DNA from: Bifidobacterium eulemuris | GTDB lineage: Bacteria > Actinomycetota > Actinomycetes > Actinomycetales > Bifidobacteriaceae | Length of the DNA stretch: 64,000 bases | Reading direction: 5' to 3' | Assembly (NCBI RefSeq): GCF_014898155.1 | Contig: NZ_CP062938.1 | Location: 2,604,001-2,668,000, forward strand | Shown here: positions 19,812-28,941 of the stretch, piece by piece | How the letters are laid out: every line of letters starts with the position of its first letter | Numbering within the stretch: position 1 is the stretch's first letter | Translations under genes and position numbers: made by a program | The notes under the pieces: generated by a model | Database searches by the model: none | Told to the model about the DNA's origin: nothing | The model's input: only the letters and a program-made list of their open reading frames with translations

Positions 19812-21119
19812 ATGAATACTTCAACGAAGCAGGACAAGGGACTCGGCGGATATATGCCGCTGGCCGTCGCCGCCGGCATCGGCTCGATGCTCGGCTCCGG
19901 CATCATCGTCGGCCTGTCCTCGACCATCACCGTCTGGCAGGACGGCCTGGGACTGAACACCACCGAGGTCGGCGTGCTCTCCGGCGTGCTCACCTTCGCC
20001 ATCGCCTTCGGATCCCTGTTCGGCGGCCGCCTCGCCGACAGGATCGGCCGCGTCACCTTCTTCAACTGGATCAACCTGTTCTACGCCATCGGCGCGGGCA
20101 TCTGCATCTTCGCCAACGACTTCACCGTACTGCTCATCGGTCTGATCATCGCAGGCATCGCCTCCGGCGCCGACCTGCCGGTGTCGATGACCGTCGTCTC
20201 CCATGACGCGCCGAACGACCAGATGGCCGCCCGCCTCGTCTCCACCACCCAGGTGTTCTGGCAGATCGGCGTGTTCATCTCCTTCATCTGCGCCTTCCTC
20301 GTCTCCACGATGCCCGGCGCCACAGGCGGCCGCGTCGTGTTCGCCATCCTCACGGTGTTCGCCGTCGTCGCATGGCTGTGGCGTCTGATGTCGCCCACCT
20401 TCCGCCGCTTCCACGAGGAGGCCGACGCCCGCGACGCCGCCCAGGGCCGCGAGGCCTCCACCGAGAAGGTCTCCGTCACCAAGGTGCTGTTCGGCGCCGA
20501 TAAGAAGATGTTCCTCGGATTCTTCCTGTCCATCATGGTCTTCTATCTCGGCTGGAACCTGCTGGCCAACACCTGGGGCCAGTTCCAGACCTACATGTTC
20601 GTGCAGGCCAACGCCTCGCAGACCCTCGCCACTGGTCTGGGCATCATCCTCAACTTCGTGACGCTTGTTCTCAACATCGCCTTCGCGTCCATCGCCGGCG
20701 GCAAATACCGCAACAGGCTCTTCTACGTCGGCATGGCCATCACGCTGGTCTCAATGGTCATGCTTTCGCTGGGCGGCACCAATCTGTGGGTCATCGTCGC
20801 CGCCACCGCCATCATGAACGTCGGCGGCCCGTTCGCCGGCGAAGCCCTCTACAAGGTGTGGACCCAGGAATCCTTCCCGATTGAGGTACGCGCCTCCATC
20901 CAAGGCTTCATCAACGGCTTCTCCCGCCTGTGCTGCGGCCTGTTCGCCCTGGTCACCCCGGCCCTGGTGGTGCCGGCCGTCATCAAAACCACCATGTGGG
21001 GCTTCGTGGGGGTCGTCATCATCGAACTCATCGCCGGCTCCGTGATGCTGGCCCTGCAGAAGAAGTACGGCACCGATGAAGAGCGTCGGGCGAAGGCCTT
21101 GGCCTCGTCCGAAGCCTGA
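19812..21119 (+). CDS. MFS sugar transporter, probable rhamnoside/rhamnose importer
   Basis: Protein of 435 residues with 12 predicted helices. It carries the sugar-porter-like loop GGRLADRIGR after helix 2, a long central cytoplasmic loop rich in charged residues (FRRFHEEADARDAAQGREAS), and ESFPIEVRASIQG late in the protein as in sugar porters. The start follows AAGGAAAAGAT. It sits directly upstream of the GH78 rhamnosidase and downstream of the LacI regulator, so it probably imports rhamnose-containing glycosides. That specificity is inferred from neighbours only. Confidence 0.88.
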   Translation: MNTSTKQDKGLGGYMPLAVAAGIGSMLGSGIIVGLSSTITVWQDGLGLNTTEVGVLSGVLTFAIAFGSLFGGRLADRIGRVTFFNWINLFYAIGAGICIFANDFTVLLIGLIIAGIASGADLPVSMTVVSHDAPNDQMAARLVSTTQVFWQIGVFISFICAFLVSTMPGATGGRVVFAILTVFAVVAWLWRLMSPTFRRFHEEADARDAAQGREASTEKVSVTKVLFGADKKMFLGFFLSIMVFYLGWNLLANTWGQFQTYMFVQANASQTLATGLGIILNFVTLVLNIAFASIAGGKYRNRLFYVGMAITLVSMVMLSLGGTNLWVIVAATAIMNVGGPFAGEALYKVWTQESFPIEVRASIQGFINGFSRLCCGLFALVTPALVVPAVIKTTMWGFVGVVIIELIAGSVMLALQKKYGTDEERRAKALASSEA

Positions 21120-21243
21120 CGGCGCGCCCCGCTCCGGGCGGGCGGCGACCCGGTCGTTCCCGTCCCGCCCGAAGCGACGGACCATGCGAGACAAGAAACA
21201 CACACGAGACGACATCACGCAATAAGCTGACGAAGGAACCATC

Positions 21244-23922
21244 ATGAACACCACCACGCATACGCCGCAGATCGTGCCGGCCGTGACCGCCGGAGACCTC
21301 GACATCACCCGTTTCACCGTCGAACATTACCCCGGCGACGCGCTCGGCATCGGCACCGCAGCCCCGCGTATGAGCTGGGTGTACGCGAAACCCGTTCCGG
21401 AGGACGCGCAGATCCTGCTCAAGCTCACCCGCCGCGTGCCCGGCGGAGAGCCGGTCGAGCTGGAAACCTATCTGCCGGTCGCCGACAGCGTGCTCGTGCC
21501 CTGGCAGTTCGAACCGCTGGTCTCCCGTGAGGAGGTGTACGCCACCGTGCAGGTGGTGTCGGCCAGCCACCAGCCGTTGGGGGATCCCAGCGAGACGCTG
21601 CATTTCGAAGCCGGTCTGCTGCTGGAGCACGACCATGTGGCCGATTTCGTTGGACCTTCGTGGGCTGAACCGCAAAGCGACCACCGTCACCTGCCGCTGG
21701 TGCGTACCGAGGTGGACTTGCGGGACAAGCCGTCCCGCGCCCGCCTGTACCTGTCCGCGCTGGGCCTGGTCGAGGCGGAGATCAACGGCGTCAAAGTCGG
21801 CAATGACGCGCTGATCCCCGGCTGGACGAACTACGAGAGGCGCGTGGAATGCTGGACTTACGACGTGGCCGACGCGCTTCAGGCCGGCGGCAACGCGTTG
21901 GGATTCTGGCTGGGCGACGGCTGGTTCCGCGGCCGCGTCGGCTTCGACGGCGGCTATGCGAACTACTACGGCGATAGGATCGGCGTGTTCGCGCAGCTCG
22001 AGGTCGAATACGCCGACGGCGTCACCGAGGCCTTCTACTCCAATTCGTGGGACCGTCGATGGAAGGCCGCGCTCGGCCCCATCGTCTGCTCCGACCTGTG
22101 CGAGGGGGAGCGGTACGACGCCCGTCTCGAACGGCCGGGCTGGTCCGAACCCGGTTTCGACGACTCCGACTGGGCGCCCGTCGCCGAGGTGTTCTACGAT
22201 CCGGCGAATATCGAAAACCCCGAAACCTCGCCGGTGCGCGCCCACGAGGAGCATAAGCCCCTCTCCATCACCCGCATTGACGACACAGCGCAAGGCCGGG
22301 GCGTGTGGCTGGTCGACTTCGGCCAGAACTGCTCGCAGCGTATCCGCCTGCATATGCGCGGCCTTTCCGCCGGCGAGACGGTGGAGCTGCGGCACGTCGA
22401 AGTGCTCGAACCCGACGGCACGATCGCCACACGCACCCTGCGCCGCGGCCAGCAGCACGACGTCTACACCTCCAACGGACGTGACGCCTGGTGGGAGCCG
22501 CGCTTCGCCATGCACGGCTTCCGTTACGCGCAGATCGAGGGATTGCCGGGCGAACTGACCGCCGACGACATCGAATGCCGCGTCTACCATTCGGTGATGG
22601 ACCGGGCCGGCGAGTTGGAGACCTCCGACACGCTGCTCAACCGTCTGCACGCCAACGCCGTATGGTCCATGCGCTCCAACTTCGTCTCCCTGCCCACCGA
22701 CTGCCCCCAGCGCGACGAGCGGCTGGGCTGGACCGGCGACATCTGCCTGTTCGCGCCCACCGCCAGCTACCTGTACGACGTGCAGGGATTCCTCGGCAGC
22801 TGGCTTAAGGACGTGCGCGCCGACCAGACCAAATGGGGCACCGTGCCGTTCTATGTGCCGTTCATCCCGCTCGGCGTGTGGGCCCACCCGCAGGCCATCT
22901 CCACATGGGGCGACGCCGCGGTGGAGGTGCCGTGGACGCTGTACATGGACAGCGGGGACACGAAGGTGCTGGAGGACTCCTACGATCTGGTCTGCGACTG
23001 GATCGACGAGGTCGCCGGCTACCTGTCGGACGACGGCGTGTGGGACCGCAAACCGGATTTCGTGCTCGGTCAGCTGGGCGACTGGCTCGACCCGGCCGCC
23101 CCTCCGGAGGATCCCACCCAGGCGATGACCGAGAAGGAACTCGTCGCCACCGCGTTCTACTACCGCAGCTGCGTGCAGGCCCAAGCCATCGCCCGCATCC
23201 TCGGCCGCGACGCGGACGCCGAACGCTTCGCCGGACTGCGTGATCTCGTACGCGGCGGATTCCTCGCCCGCTTCACGAAGCTCGACGGCACCATGACCTC
23301 CGACACGCAATGCGCCTACGCGCTGACCATCGCCTTCGGCCTGCTCGACGACGAGCCCGTGCGCCGCATCAAGGCCGGCAACCGACTGGCCGAACTCGTG
23401 CGCCTGTCCGGCGGGCGGGTGAGCACCGGCTTCGCCGGCACGCCGTTCGTACTGCCCGCGCTGAGCATCACCGGCCACGACAAGGAGGCATACGAGCTGC
23501 TGACCTCGACCGAATGTCCCAGTTGGCTGTACCAGGTCAGGATGGGCGCCACCACCACATGGGAACGCTGGGACTCGATGCGCGAGGACGGCACGCTCAA
23601 CCCGGGCGGCATGACCTCGTTCAACCATTACGCGCTGGGTTCGGTGGCCGAATGGATGCACGCGCGCATCGGCGGCCTCGAGGCCATCGAGCCGGGTTGG
23701 CGGCGGTTCCGCGTCTCGCCGCGCGTCGGCGGCGGCATCGACCACGCCTCCACCTCGCATATCACCCCCTACGGCAAGGCCGCGGTCGACTGGCGGGGCG
23801 CGGATGACGTTCTGGAACTGACCGTCGCCGTGCCGGTCGGCACCACGGCGCTCGTCGAAATCCCCGACTACGAGCCCCGCGAGCTCGGCGCGGGCGAGCA
23901 CCGGCTCGAATTCCGCCGATAG
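21244..23922 (+). CDS. GH78 alpha-L-rhamnosidase
   Basis: An 892-residue inverting enzyme releasing terminal alpha-L-rhamnose from flavonoid rutinosides, saponins or rhamnogalacturonan pieces. It has N-terminal beta-sandwich domains (including the GWTNYERRVECWTYDV stretch of Bac_rhamnosid_N), then the (alpha/alpha)6 catalytic barrel with the acidic cluster DCPQRDERLGWTGD (residues 486-499), and a C-terminal beta domain (TPYGKAAVDWR). There is no signal peptide, so it acts on imported substrate. Located after an MFS transporter under a LacI regulator, it defines a rhamnoside-utilisation unit. Confidence 0.95.
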   Translation: MNTTTHTPQIVPAVTAGDLDITRFTVEHYPGDALGIGTAAPRMSWVYAKPVPEDAQILLKLTRRVPGGEPVELETYLPVADSVLVPWQFEPLVSREEVYATVQVVSASHQPLGDPSETLHFEAGLLLEHDHVADFVGPSWAEPQSDHRHLPLVRTEVDLRDKPSRARLYLSALGLVEAEINGVKVGNDALIPGWTNYERRVECWTYDVADALQAGGNALGFWLGDGWFRGRVGFDGGYANYYGDRIGVFAQLEVEYADGVTEAFYSNSWDRRWKAALGPIVCSDLCEGERYDARLERPGWSEPGFDDSDWAPVAEVFYDPANIENPETSPVRAHEEHKPLSITRIDDTAQGRGVWLVDFGQNCSQRIRLHMRGLSAGETVELRHVEVLEPDGTIATRTLRRGQQHDVYTSNGRDAWWEPRFAMHGFRYAQIEGLPGELTADDIECRVYHSVMDRAGELETSDTLLNRLHANAVWSMRSNFVSLPTDCPQRDERLGWTGDICLFAPTASYLYDVQGFLGSWLKDVRADQTKWGTVPFYVPFIPLGVWAHPQAISTWGDAAVEVPWTLYMDSGDTKVLEDSYDLVCDWIDEVAGYLSDDGVWDRKPDFVLGQLGDWLDPAAPPEDPTQAMTEKELVATAFYYRSCVQAQAIARILGRDADAERFAGLRDLVRGGFLARFTKLDGTMTSDTQCAYALTIAFGLLDDEPVRRIKAGNRLAELVRLSGGRVSTGFAGTPFVLPALSITGHDKEAYELLTSTECPSWLYQVRMGATTTWERWDSMREDGTLNPGGMTSFNHYALGSVAEWMHARIGGLEAIEPGWRRFRVSPRVGGGIDHASTSHITPYGKAAVDWRGADDVLELTVAVPVGTTALVEIPDYEPRELGAGEHRLEFRR

Positions 23923-23944
23923 GCGTCACCCATCCTCGCCCAAC

Positions 23945-23983
23945 GGTGCCGCCGGGTCCGAACCCCTCGTGCCCGGCGGCACC
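23945..23983 (+). terminator. Hairpin after the rhamnosidase gene
   Basis: Twelve-bp GC stem GGTGCCGCCGGG with its exact complement and a 15-nt loop, without a clear U-tract. Probable attenuator or terminator before the next transporter gene. Confidence 0.5.
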
Positions 23984-24044
23984 GCCGCTCCTTTCGATAT
24001 TCTTCAATCTTTCGACTTCGATAGTTTCAGCAAAGGAAGCACTG

Positions 24045-25373
24045 ATGACACTCAACGAAGAGTCGTCGACGACTCGCACCGCAGCCGCTACGGCAACCGT
24101 CTCCAACCTCGCGCCCGATACCGGACGCCCCCTGAGCAGTCGGGAGAAGATACGCTTCGGCGTGGGCTTCGCGCTGTTCTCCCTGATCTGGATGACCGCC
24201 GGCACCTCCGGCTCGGCCGTGCTGCTGCCGCAGCGCTTCACCGAACTGGGCATCGGCGTGCCCGAGGTGATCCTCGGCACCATGAACTCCGTGGGCTGCG
24301 TGTTCGCGCTGGTGGCCAACGTCGTGTTCGGCGCGCTCTCCGACATCACGCGCTCGCGGTTCGGCAAACGCACGCCGTGGATCGTCGTCGGCGGATTCAT
24401 CACCGCGGCCGGATACGTGCTCGCCTCGCAAAGCGTCGACCTGTTCGGCATCGTGGCGGGCTGGTCCGTCGTGCAGGTGGGCGTGAACATGATGATCGCC
24501 CCGGCCGTGGCCGTGCTCTCCGACCGCATCCCCGAAAGCACGCGCGGCACCTTCTCCGCGTTCTACGGCGGCGCGCAGATCGTCGGCCAGTCCGCCGGCA
24601 CCTTCCTGGGCGCGCAGTTCATCGAGAAGATGGGGCAGGGCTTTATGGTTGGCGTCGCGCTGTTCGCCATCACCGGCGTCGTGACCGTGCTGGTATGGCC
24701 CCGCGAACGCTCGTCGAAAGCCTCCGACCCCTCCTCCGACGGCGGGACGGCCGCCCGGCTGGACGCCAAAGCCATCCTCAGGTCGTTCGTGCCGCCCACG
24801 AGGAACTGCCGTGATTTCTATCTCGCTCTGGTCGGCCGTCTGATGCTCATCCTCGGCTGGTCGATGATCCAGGGCTACCAGCTGTACATCCTGCAGAAGT
24901 ACTGCGGCCAGACGACCGAGGAATCCGCGGCCACGATCTCCACGATGTCGGTGGTCTCCATGGTCGTGCTCATCATCACCTCCGTGGTCTCCGGGCCGAT
25001 CTCCGACCTGCTGCACCGGCGCAAGATCATCGTGGCCATCGGATCGGTGATCATCGCGGTCGGCATCGCCATCCCATGGTTCATGCCCACCGGATTCGGC
25101 ATGGTCCTGTTCGCCGGCGTCGGCGGTTTCGGCTACGGCATCTACATCGCCGTCGACCAGGCGCTCAACGTCGACGTGCTGCCCAGTCAGGAGGAGGCCG
25201 GCAAGGACCTCGGCATCCTCAACCTCGCCAACACGGTCGGGCAGGTGCTCGCCCCGGTGATCGTCGGCGCGATCGTCGTGGCCACCGGCAGCTACGCGAC
25301 GCTGTTCCCGATCGCGCTCGCCAGCGTGCTGGCCGGCGCCGTGGTGATCATGTTCATCCGCAAAGTGAGGTGA
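24045..25373 (+). CDS. MFS sugar/glycoside transporter (paralogue 2 of 3)
   Basis: Protein of 442 residues and 12 helices. It shares the signature VDQALNVDVLPSQEEAGKDLGILNLAN and the loop SDITRSRFGKRTPW with the transporters at 8756 and 28942. The ATG is preceded by AAAGGAAG. It stands between the GH78 gene and the membrane-anchored GH3 gene on the same strand, with hairpins on both sides. It likely imports a disaccharide or glycoside released outside by the anchored GH3 or passed to the rhamnosidase. Confidence 0.9.
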   Translation: MTLNEESSTTRTAAATATVSNLAPDTGRPLSSREKIRFGVGFALFSLIWMTAGTSGSAVLLPQRFTELGIGVPEVILGTMNSVGCVFALVANVVFGALSDITRSRFGKRTPWIVVGGFITAAGYVLASQSVDLFGIVAGWSVVQVGVNMMIAPAVAVLSDRIPESTRGTFSAFYGGAQIVGQSAGTFLGAQFIEKMGQGFMVGVALFAITGVVTVLVWPRERSSKASDPSSDGGTAARLDAKAILRSFVPPTRNCRDFYLALVGRLMLILGWSMIQGYQLYILQKYCGQTTEESAATISTMSVVSMVVLIITSVVSGPISDLLHRRKIIVAIGSVIIAVGIAIPWFMPTGFGMVLFAGVGGFGYGIYIAVDQALNVDVLPSQEEAGKDLGILNLANTVGQVLAPVIVGAIVVATGSYATLFPIALASVLAGAVVIMFIRKVR

Positions 25374-25392
25374 GCGGACCCCGCTCAATCGC

Positions 25393-25434
25393 GGCCCGGT
25401 GCCGACGGTTCGATACGACCGTCGGCACCGGGCC
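25393..25434 (+). terminator. Strong terminator hairpin
   Basis: Near-perfect stem of about 17 bp (arms GGCCCGGTGCCGACGGT and complement) with a short TCGATACG loop, followed by TTCG. It separates the transporter from the downstream GH3 unit. Confidence 0.65.
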
Positions 25435-25710
25435 TTCGCGTATGCGCGGTGCCCGCGCGGTATGCGGATGATGCCGCGATTGATGCCAACCATGCCGTTT
25501 GCTGAACGAAGCCCATTGTTTTCCGGTGAAATGGAATCACTCGCAGCGGATGGTCCTTATGGCGTGGAGGCCATGCAGGACGATCCGCTTCGGAGGGCAG
25601 TAACAACCGCAAGACAGAGGAGCAGGCGCAATGCGTTACACCCATGCAATCCACTCCGCGTCCCCGTCCGGCGTGTCCGGCGTGCGACGCTCCGACCGGA
25701 AGGAGTGGCG

Positions 25711-28545
25711 ATGAAGAAGTTCATGCATCCGGTCAGCAAGAAATTCGGCGTGTTCGGCTTGGTGATGGTGGTCATCCTCACCATGACGATGATCGTCGCC
25801 AATGTGGCGCTCAACCGGTATTCCAGCACGATCTCGTCCACACTGGACCTCAACAAGCAGATCAGCGACGGCGGCGACGACGCGATCTACGAGCAGGCCC
25901 GCGAGATCACGCAGGAGATCGGCGGCGAAGGCACCACCCTGCTGAAGAACGAGAACGATTCGTTGCCGCTGACCACCAACAAGATCAACGTGTTCGGCTA
26001 CAGCAGCGTGAACCTGGTCTACGGCGGCTCCGGATCGGGATCCACCTCCGGCGCCTCCTACAGCGACACCCTCAAGGAGTCGTTCGAGGCCGAAGGTCTG
26101 GAAATCAACGAGGACCTGTGGGACTTCTACACCGATAAGTCCGAGGACAGCGCCTCGTGGAACGTGTTCTCCCCGAACGGCGGCGACTACAACATCTACG
26201 ACGCCAACTGCACCGAAGTGCTCGATATGATGGACTCCGCCAAGGAGTACAGCGACACGGCCGTGATCGTGTTCTCCCGCGCCGGCGGCGAGGGCGGCGA
26301 CCTGCCCATGGACATGGGCGTGACCGACGAGACGACCGGAGAAGGCCTGGTCGGCGGCGACGAGGGCAAAAGCTACCTCGAGCTGCAGGACACGGAGCTT
26401 GAGCTGCTCCACGCCGTCGAACAGAACTTCGACAACGTGATCGTGCTCATCAACTCCTCCCACGCCATGGAACTGGGCTTCCTGGAGGACGAGGGCGTGG
26501 ACGCCGCACTGCAGATCGCGGGCCCCGGCGCCACCGGCATGCGCGGCGTGGCCGACATCCTGCTCGGCGAGACCAACCCGAGCGGCCATCTGGTGGACAC
26601 CTACGCCTATGACGTCAAAAGCGCGCCCTCCTACTACAACATGGGCGACTGCGGCTACTCCGACTACGAGCAGGAGATGTCCGACAGCTACTTCTACTTC
26701 GAGGAGAACATCTACACCGGCTACCGCTTCTATGAGACCGCCGCCGAGGAACAGGCCGTGATCACCGCCGCCGACGGCACGGTGTACGACTACTCCGACT
26801 ACGACAGCATCGTGCAGTATCCGTTCGGCTACGGCCTGAGCTACACCACCTTCGACTGGGAGCTCGAGGACTACACGGTCGACGGCCAGGGCGGCGACGT
26901 GACCGCCACCGTGAAGGTCACCAACACCGGCGACGTCGCGGGCAAGGACGTGGTGCAGCTCTACTACAGTGCCCCGTACATCCAGGGCGGCATCGAGAAG
27001 TCGGCCGTCAACCTCGGCGCCTTCGCCAAGACGGATCTGCTGGAGCCGGGCGAATCCCAGGACGTCGAGCTGACCATGACCTTCGACGACATGGCCTCCT
27101 TCGACTATGAGGACGCCGGCGCCTACGTGATGGACGCGGGCACCTACACCTTCAGCCTGCGCACCGACTCGCACACCGTCAAGAACGACGACGCCGAGTT
27201 CACCTACGATCTGTCCGACACGATCATCTACGACGACGACCATGACGGCAAGCGCTCCACCGACGAGGTGGCCGCCGTCTCCCAGCAGGAGTTCCAGGAC
27301 GCCGGCTCGTTGGAGACCAACATGACCTACCTGTCCCGCGCCGATCTGGCCGGCACCTTCCCGAAGGTGGAGCGCCGCCTGAACCCGACCGAGATCCCGG
27401 ATGAGGTGAAGGCCCGTCTCGAAGACAACGGTCCCGGCTCCACCGTGCTGGAAACCGCCGATACCGACGTCGAAACCCCGATCACCGACGCGGACAACGG
27501 TCTGAGCGTCGACGACCTGGCCGGCGTCGATTACGACGACGAGCAGTGGGATCTGCTGGTGCAGCAGATGAGCGTGGACGAGCTGGTGGAGCTCACCGGC
27601 AACGCCGGCTGGCAGACCTCAGCGATCGAATCCGTCGGCAAGAAGGCCACGGTCGACATCGACGGTCCGCAGGGCCTCAACGGCTTCAACTTCAGCGGCA
27701 CCAAGATGAACACCTACACCTCCGAGGTGCTGATGGGCATGACCTGGAATGTCGACCTGATTAACGAGATGGGCTCCATCTACGCGCAGGAGGCGCTCTC
27801 CTGGGGCATCGTCGGCATCTACGCGCCGGCTATGAACACCCACCGTTCGCCGTTCGGCGGCCGCAACTTCGAGTACTTCTCGGAGGATCCGACCCTGTCC
27901 GGCCTGCTGGCCGTCGCTGAGGTGAGCGGCATGCAGGGCGAGGGCGTGTACGTCTACGCGAAGCATTACATGCTCAACACGCAGGACACGAACCGAGACG
28001 GCGCCGCGAACTGGTGCAACGAGCAGGCGCTGCGCGAGATCTACGCCCGTCCGTTCGAGCTGGCCATCAAGAAGGCCGACTGCACCGGCCTGATGACCGA
28101 GCTGTCGCGCATCGGCACCTCGTGGAGCTCCGCTACCAAGGCGCTGTGCGACGAGCTGCCGCGCGACGAATGGGGCTTCAAGGGCAAGATCATCACCGAC
28201 GGCGTCGGCCCCGGCGGCGACTACTACATGCTCCCGGATTACGCGATCGCGGCGGGCAACGACATGATGCTGACCCGCGCCAGCGGCGACTGCGGCTACA
28301 CGTCCACCACGCTCGACAGCGACTACGGCATCACCCAGATGCAGAAGGCCGCCAAGAACATCCTGTACGTGTACGCCAACAGCAAGGCCTCCGAGGTGAG
28401 CGGCAAGTACGACGTGAACTGGGAGTGGGCGTGGATCGCGGGCAATGTGGTGCTCGCGGTGGTCACCCTGGCCCTGTTCGTGACCCTTCCGGTGCGCGCG
28501 TGGTGCGCTCCGGCGAAGAACGACGACGGAAAGGCGATGGCATGA
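25711..28545 (+). CDS. Membrane-anchored GH3 hydrolase with reversed domain order
   Basis: This 944-residue GH3 enzyme has an unusual build. A TM anchor (residues about 12-32) is followed first by the GH3 C-terminal sandwich (GEGTTLLKNENDSLPL) and the fibronectin-III-like domain (FGYGLSYTTFDWE). The (alpha/beta)8 catalytic barrel comes only then, with nucleophile candidate Asp830 in KIITDG in place of the usual SDW, and a second TM helix lies near residues 907-930. The normal order is barrel, sandwich, Fn3. With both ends in the membrane the catalytic part should face outside. AAGGAG precedes the ATG. It overlaps a small membrane-protein gene. GH3 enzymes of this swapped order are known in gut bacteria; specificity is open. 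Confidence 0.9.
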   Translation: MKKFMHPVSKKFGVFGLVMVVILTMTMIVANVALNRYSSTISSTLDLNKQISDGGDDAIYEQAREITQEIGGEGTTLLKNENDSLPLTTNKINVFGYSSVNLVYGGSGSGSTSGASYSDTLKESFEAEGLEINEDLWDFYTDKSEDSASWNVFSPNGGDYNIYDANCTEVLDMMDSAKEYSDTAVIVFSRAGGEGGDLPMDMGVTDETTGEGLVGGDEGKSYLELQDTELELLHAVEQNFDNVIVLINSSHAMELGFLEDEGVDAALQIAGPGATGMRGVADILLGETNPSGHLVDTYAYDVKSAPSYYNMGDCGYSDYEQEMSDSYFYFEENIYTGYRFYETAAEEQAVITAADGTVYDYSDYDSIVQYPFGYGLSYTTFDWELEDYTVDGQGGDVTATVKVTNTGDVAGKDVVQLYYSAPYIQGGIEKSAVNLGAFAKTDLLEPGESQDVELTMTFDDMASFDYEDAGAYVMDAGTYTFSLRTDSHTVKNDDAEFTYDLSDTIIYDDDHDGKRSTDEVAAVSQQEFQDAGSLETNMTYLSRADLAGTFPKVERRLNPTEIPDEVKARLEDNGPGSTVLETADTDVETPITDADNGLSVDDLAGVDYDDEQWDLLVQQMSVDELVELTGNAGWQTSAIESVGKKATVDIDGPQGLNGFNFSGTKMNTYTSEVLMGMTWNVDLINEMGSIYAQEALSWGIVGIYAPAMNTHRSPFGGRNFEYFSEDPTLSGLLAVAEVSGMQGEGVYVYAKHYMLNTQDTNRDGAANWCNEQALREIYARPFELAIKKADCTGLMTELSRIGTSWSSATKALCDELPRDEWGFKGKIITDGVGPGGDYYMLPDYAIAAGNDMMLTRASGDCGYTSTTLDSDYGITQMQKAAKNILYVYANSKASEVSGKYDVNWEWAWIAGNVVLAVVTLALFVTLPVRAWCAPAKNDDGKAMA

Positions 28546-28823
28546 TGAGCAAGTCATACCAGGAATTGAAAACATCCCCGGCGATCAACCTCGTCTGGCT
28601 CGTGCTGATCGTGGCCAGCGCGTCGATCGGCATCCTGGCGGGAGTCATCTACATCCTCGCGGTGACGAACGTGCAGATCCTGAGCTGGTCCATCGGGTAC
28701 GTGCTGACCTCCGGCACCAACGCGGCGATCATGACCCCGTGCCTGGTCGCGTTCTGCGTCAGCGCCGTGGTGTTCGTGCTGTGCATGCTCAAGAACGTCA
28801 TCCTCAAAGCGTTGACGAAGTAA
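28542..28823 (+). CDS. Small two-helix membrane protein coupled to the GH3 gene
   Basis: A 93-residue protein with two predicted TM helices (about residues 17-41 and 65-85) and a basic C-terminus. The ATG overlaps the GH3 stop (ATGA), so it is translationally coupled; a second ATG follows one codon later. I recognise no family. The position suggests a partner or chaperone of the doubly anchored GH3 enzyme, but that is inference. Confidence 0.7.
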   Translation: MMSKSYQELKTSPAINLVWLVLIVASASIGILAGVIYILAVTNVQILSWSIGYVLTSGTNAAIMTPCLVAFCVSAVVFVLCMLKNVILKALTK

Positions 28824-28853
28824 GAGCGAGCCGGTGACCGTACGGTCCCGCGA

Positions 28854-28895
28854 CGAGAGATGGGCGGTCTCCTTGAAGGAGACCGCCCATCTCTC
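28854..28895. terminator. Bidirectional terminator
   Basis: Perfect hairpin: arms CGAGAGATGGGCGGTCTCC and complement, loop TTGA, followed by TTTT on the plus strand. It lies between convergent genes and can end both transcripts. Confidence 0.85.
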
Positions 28896-28941
28896 GTTTT
28901 CCGCGACTGTGGCGTGGCCGGCGAGGGGCGCGGCGGGTGGA

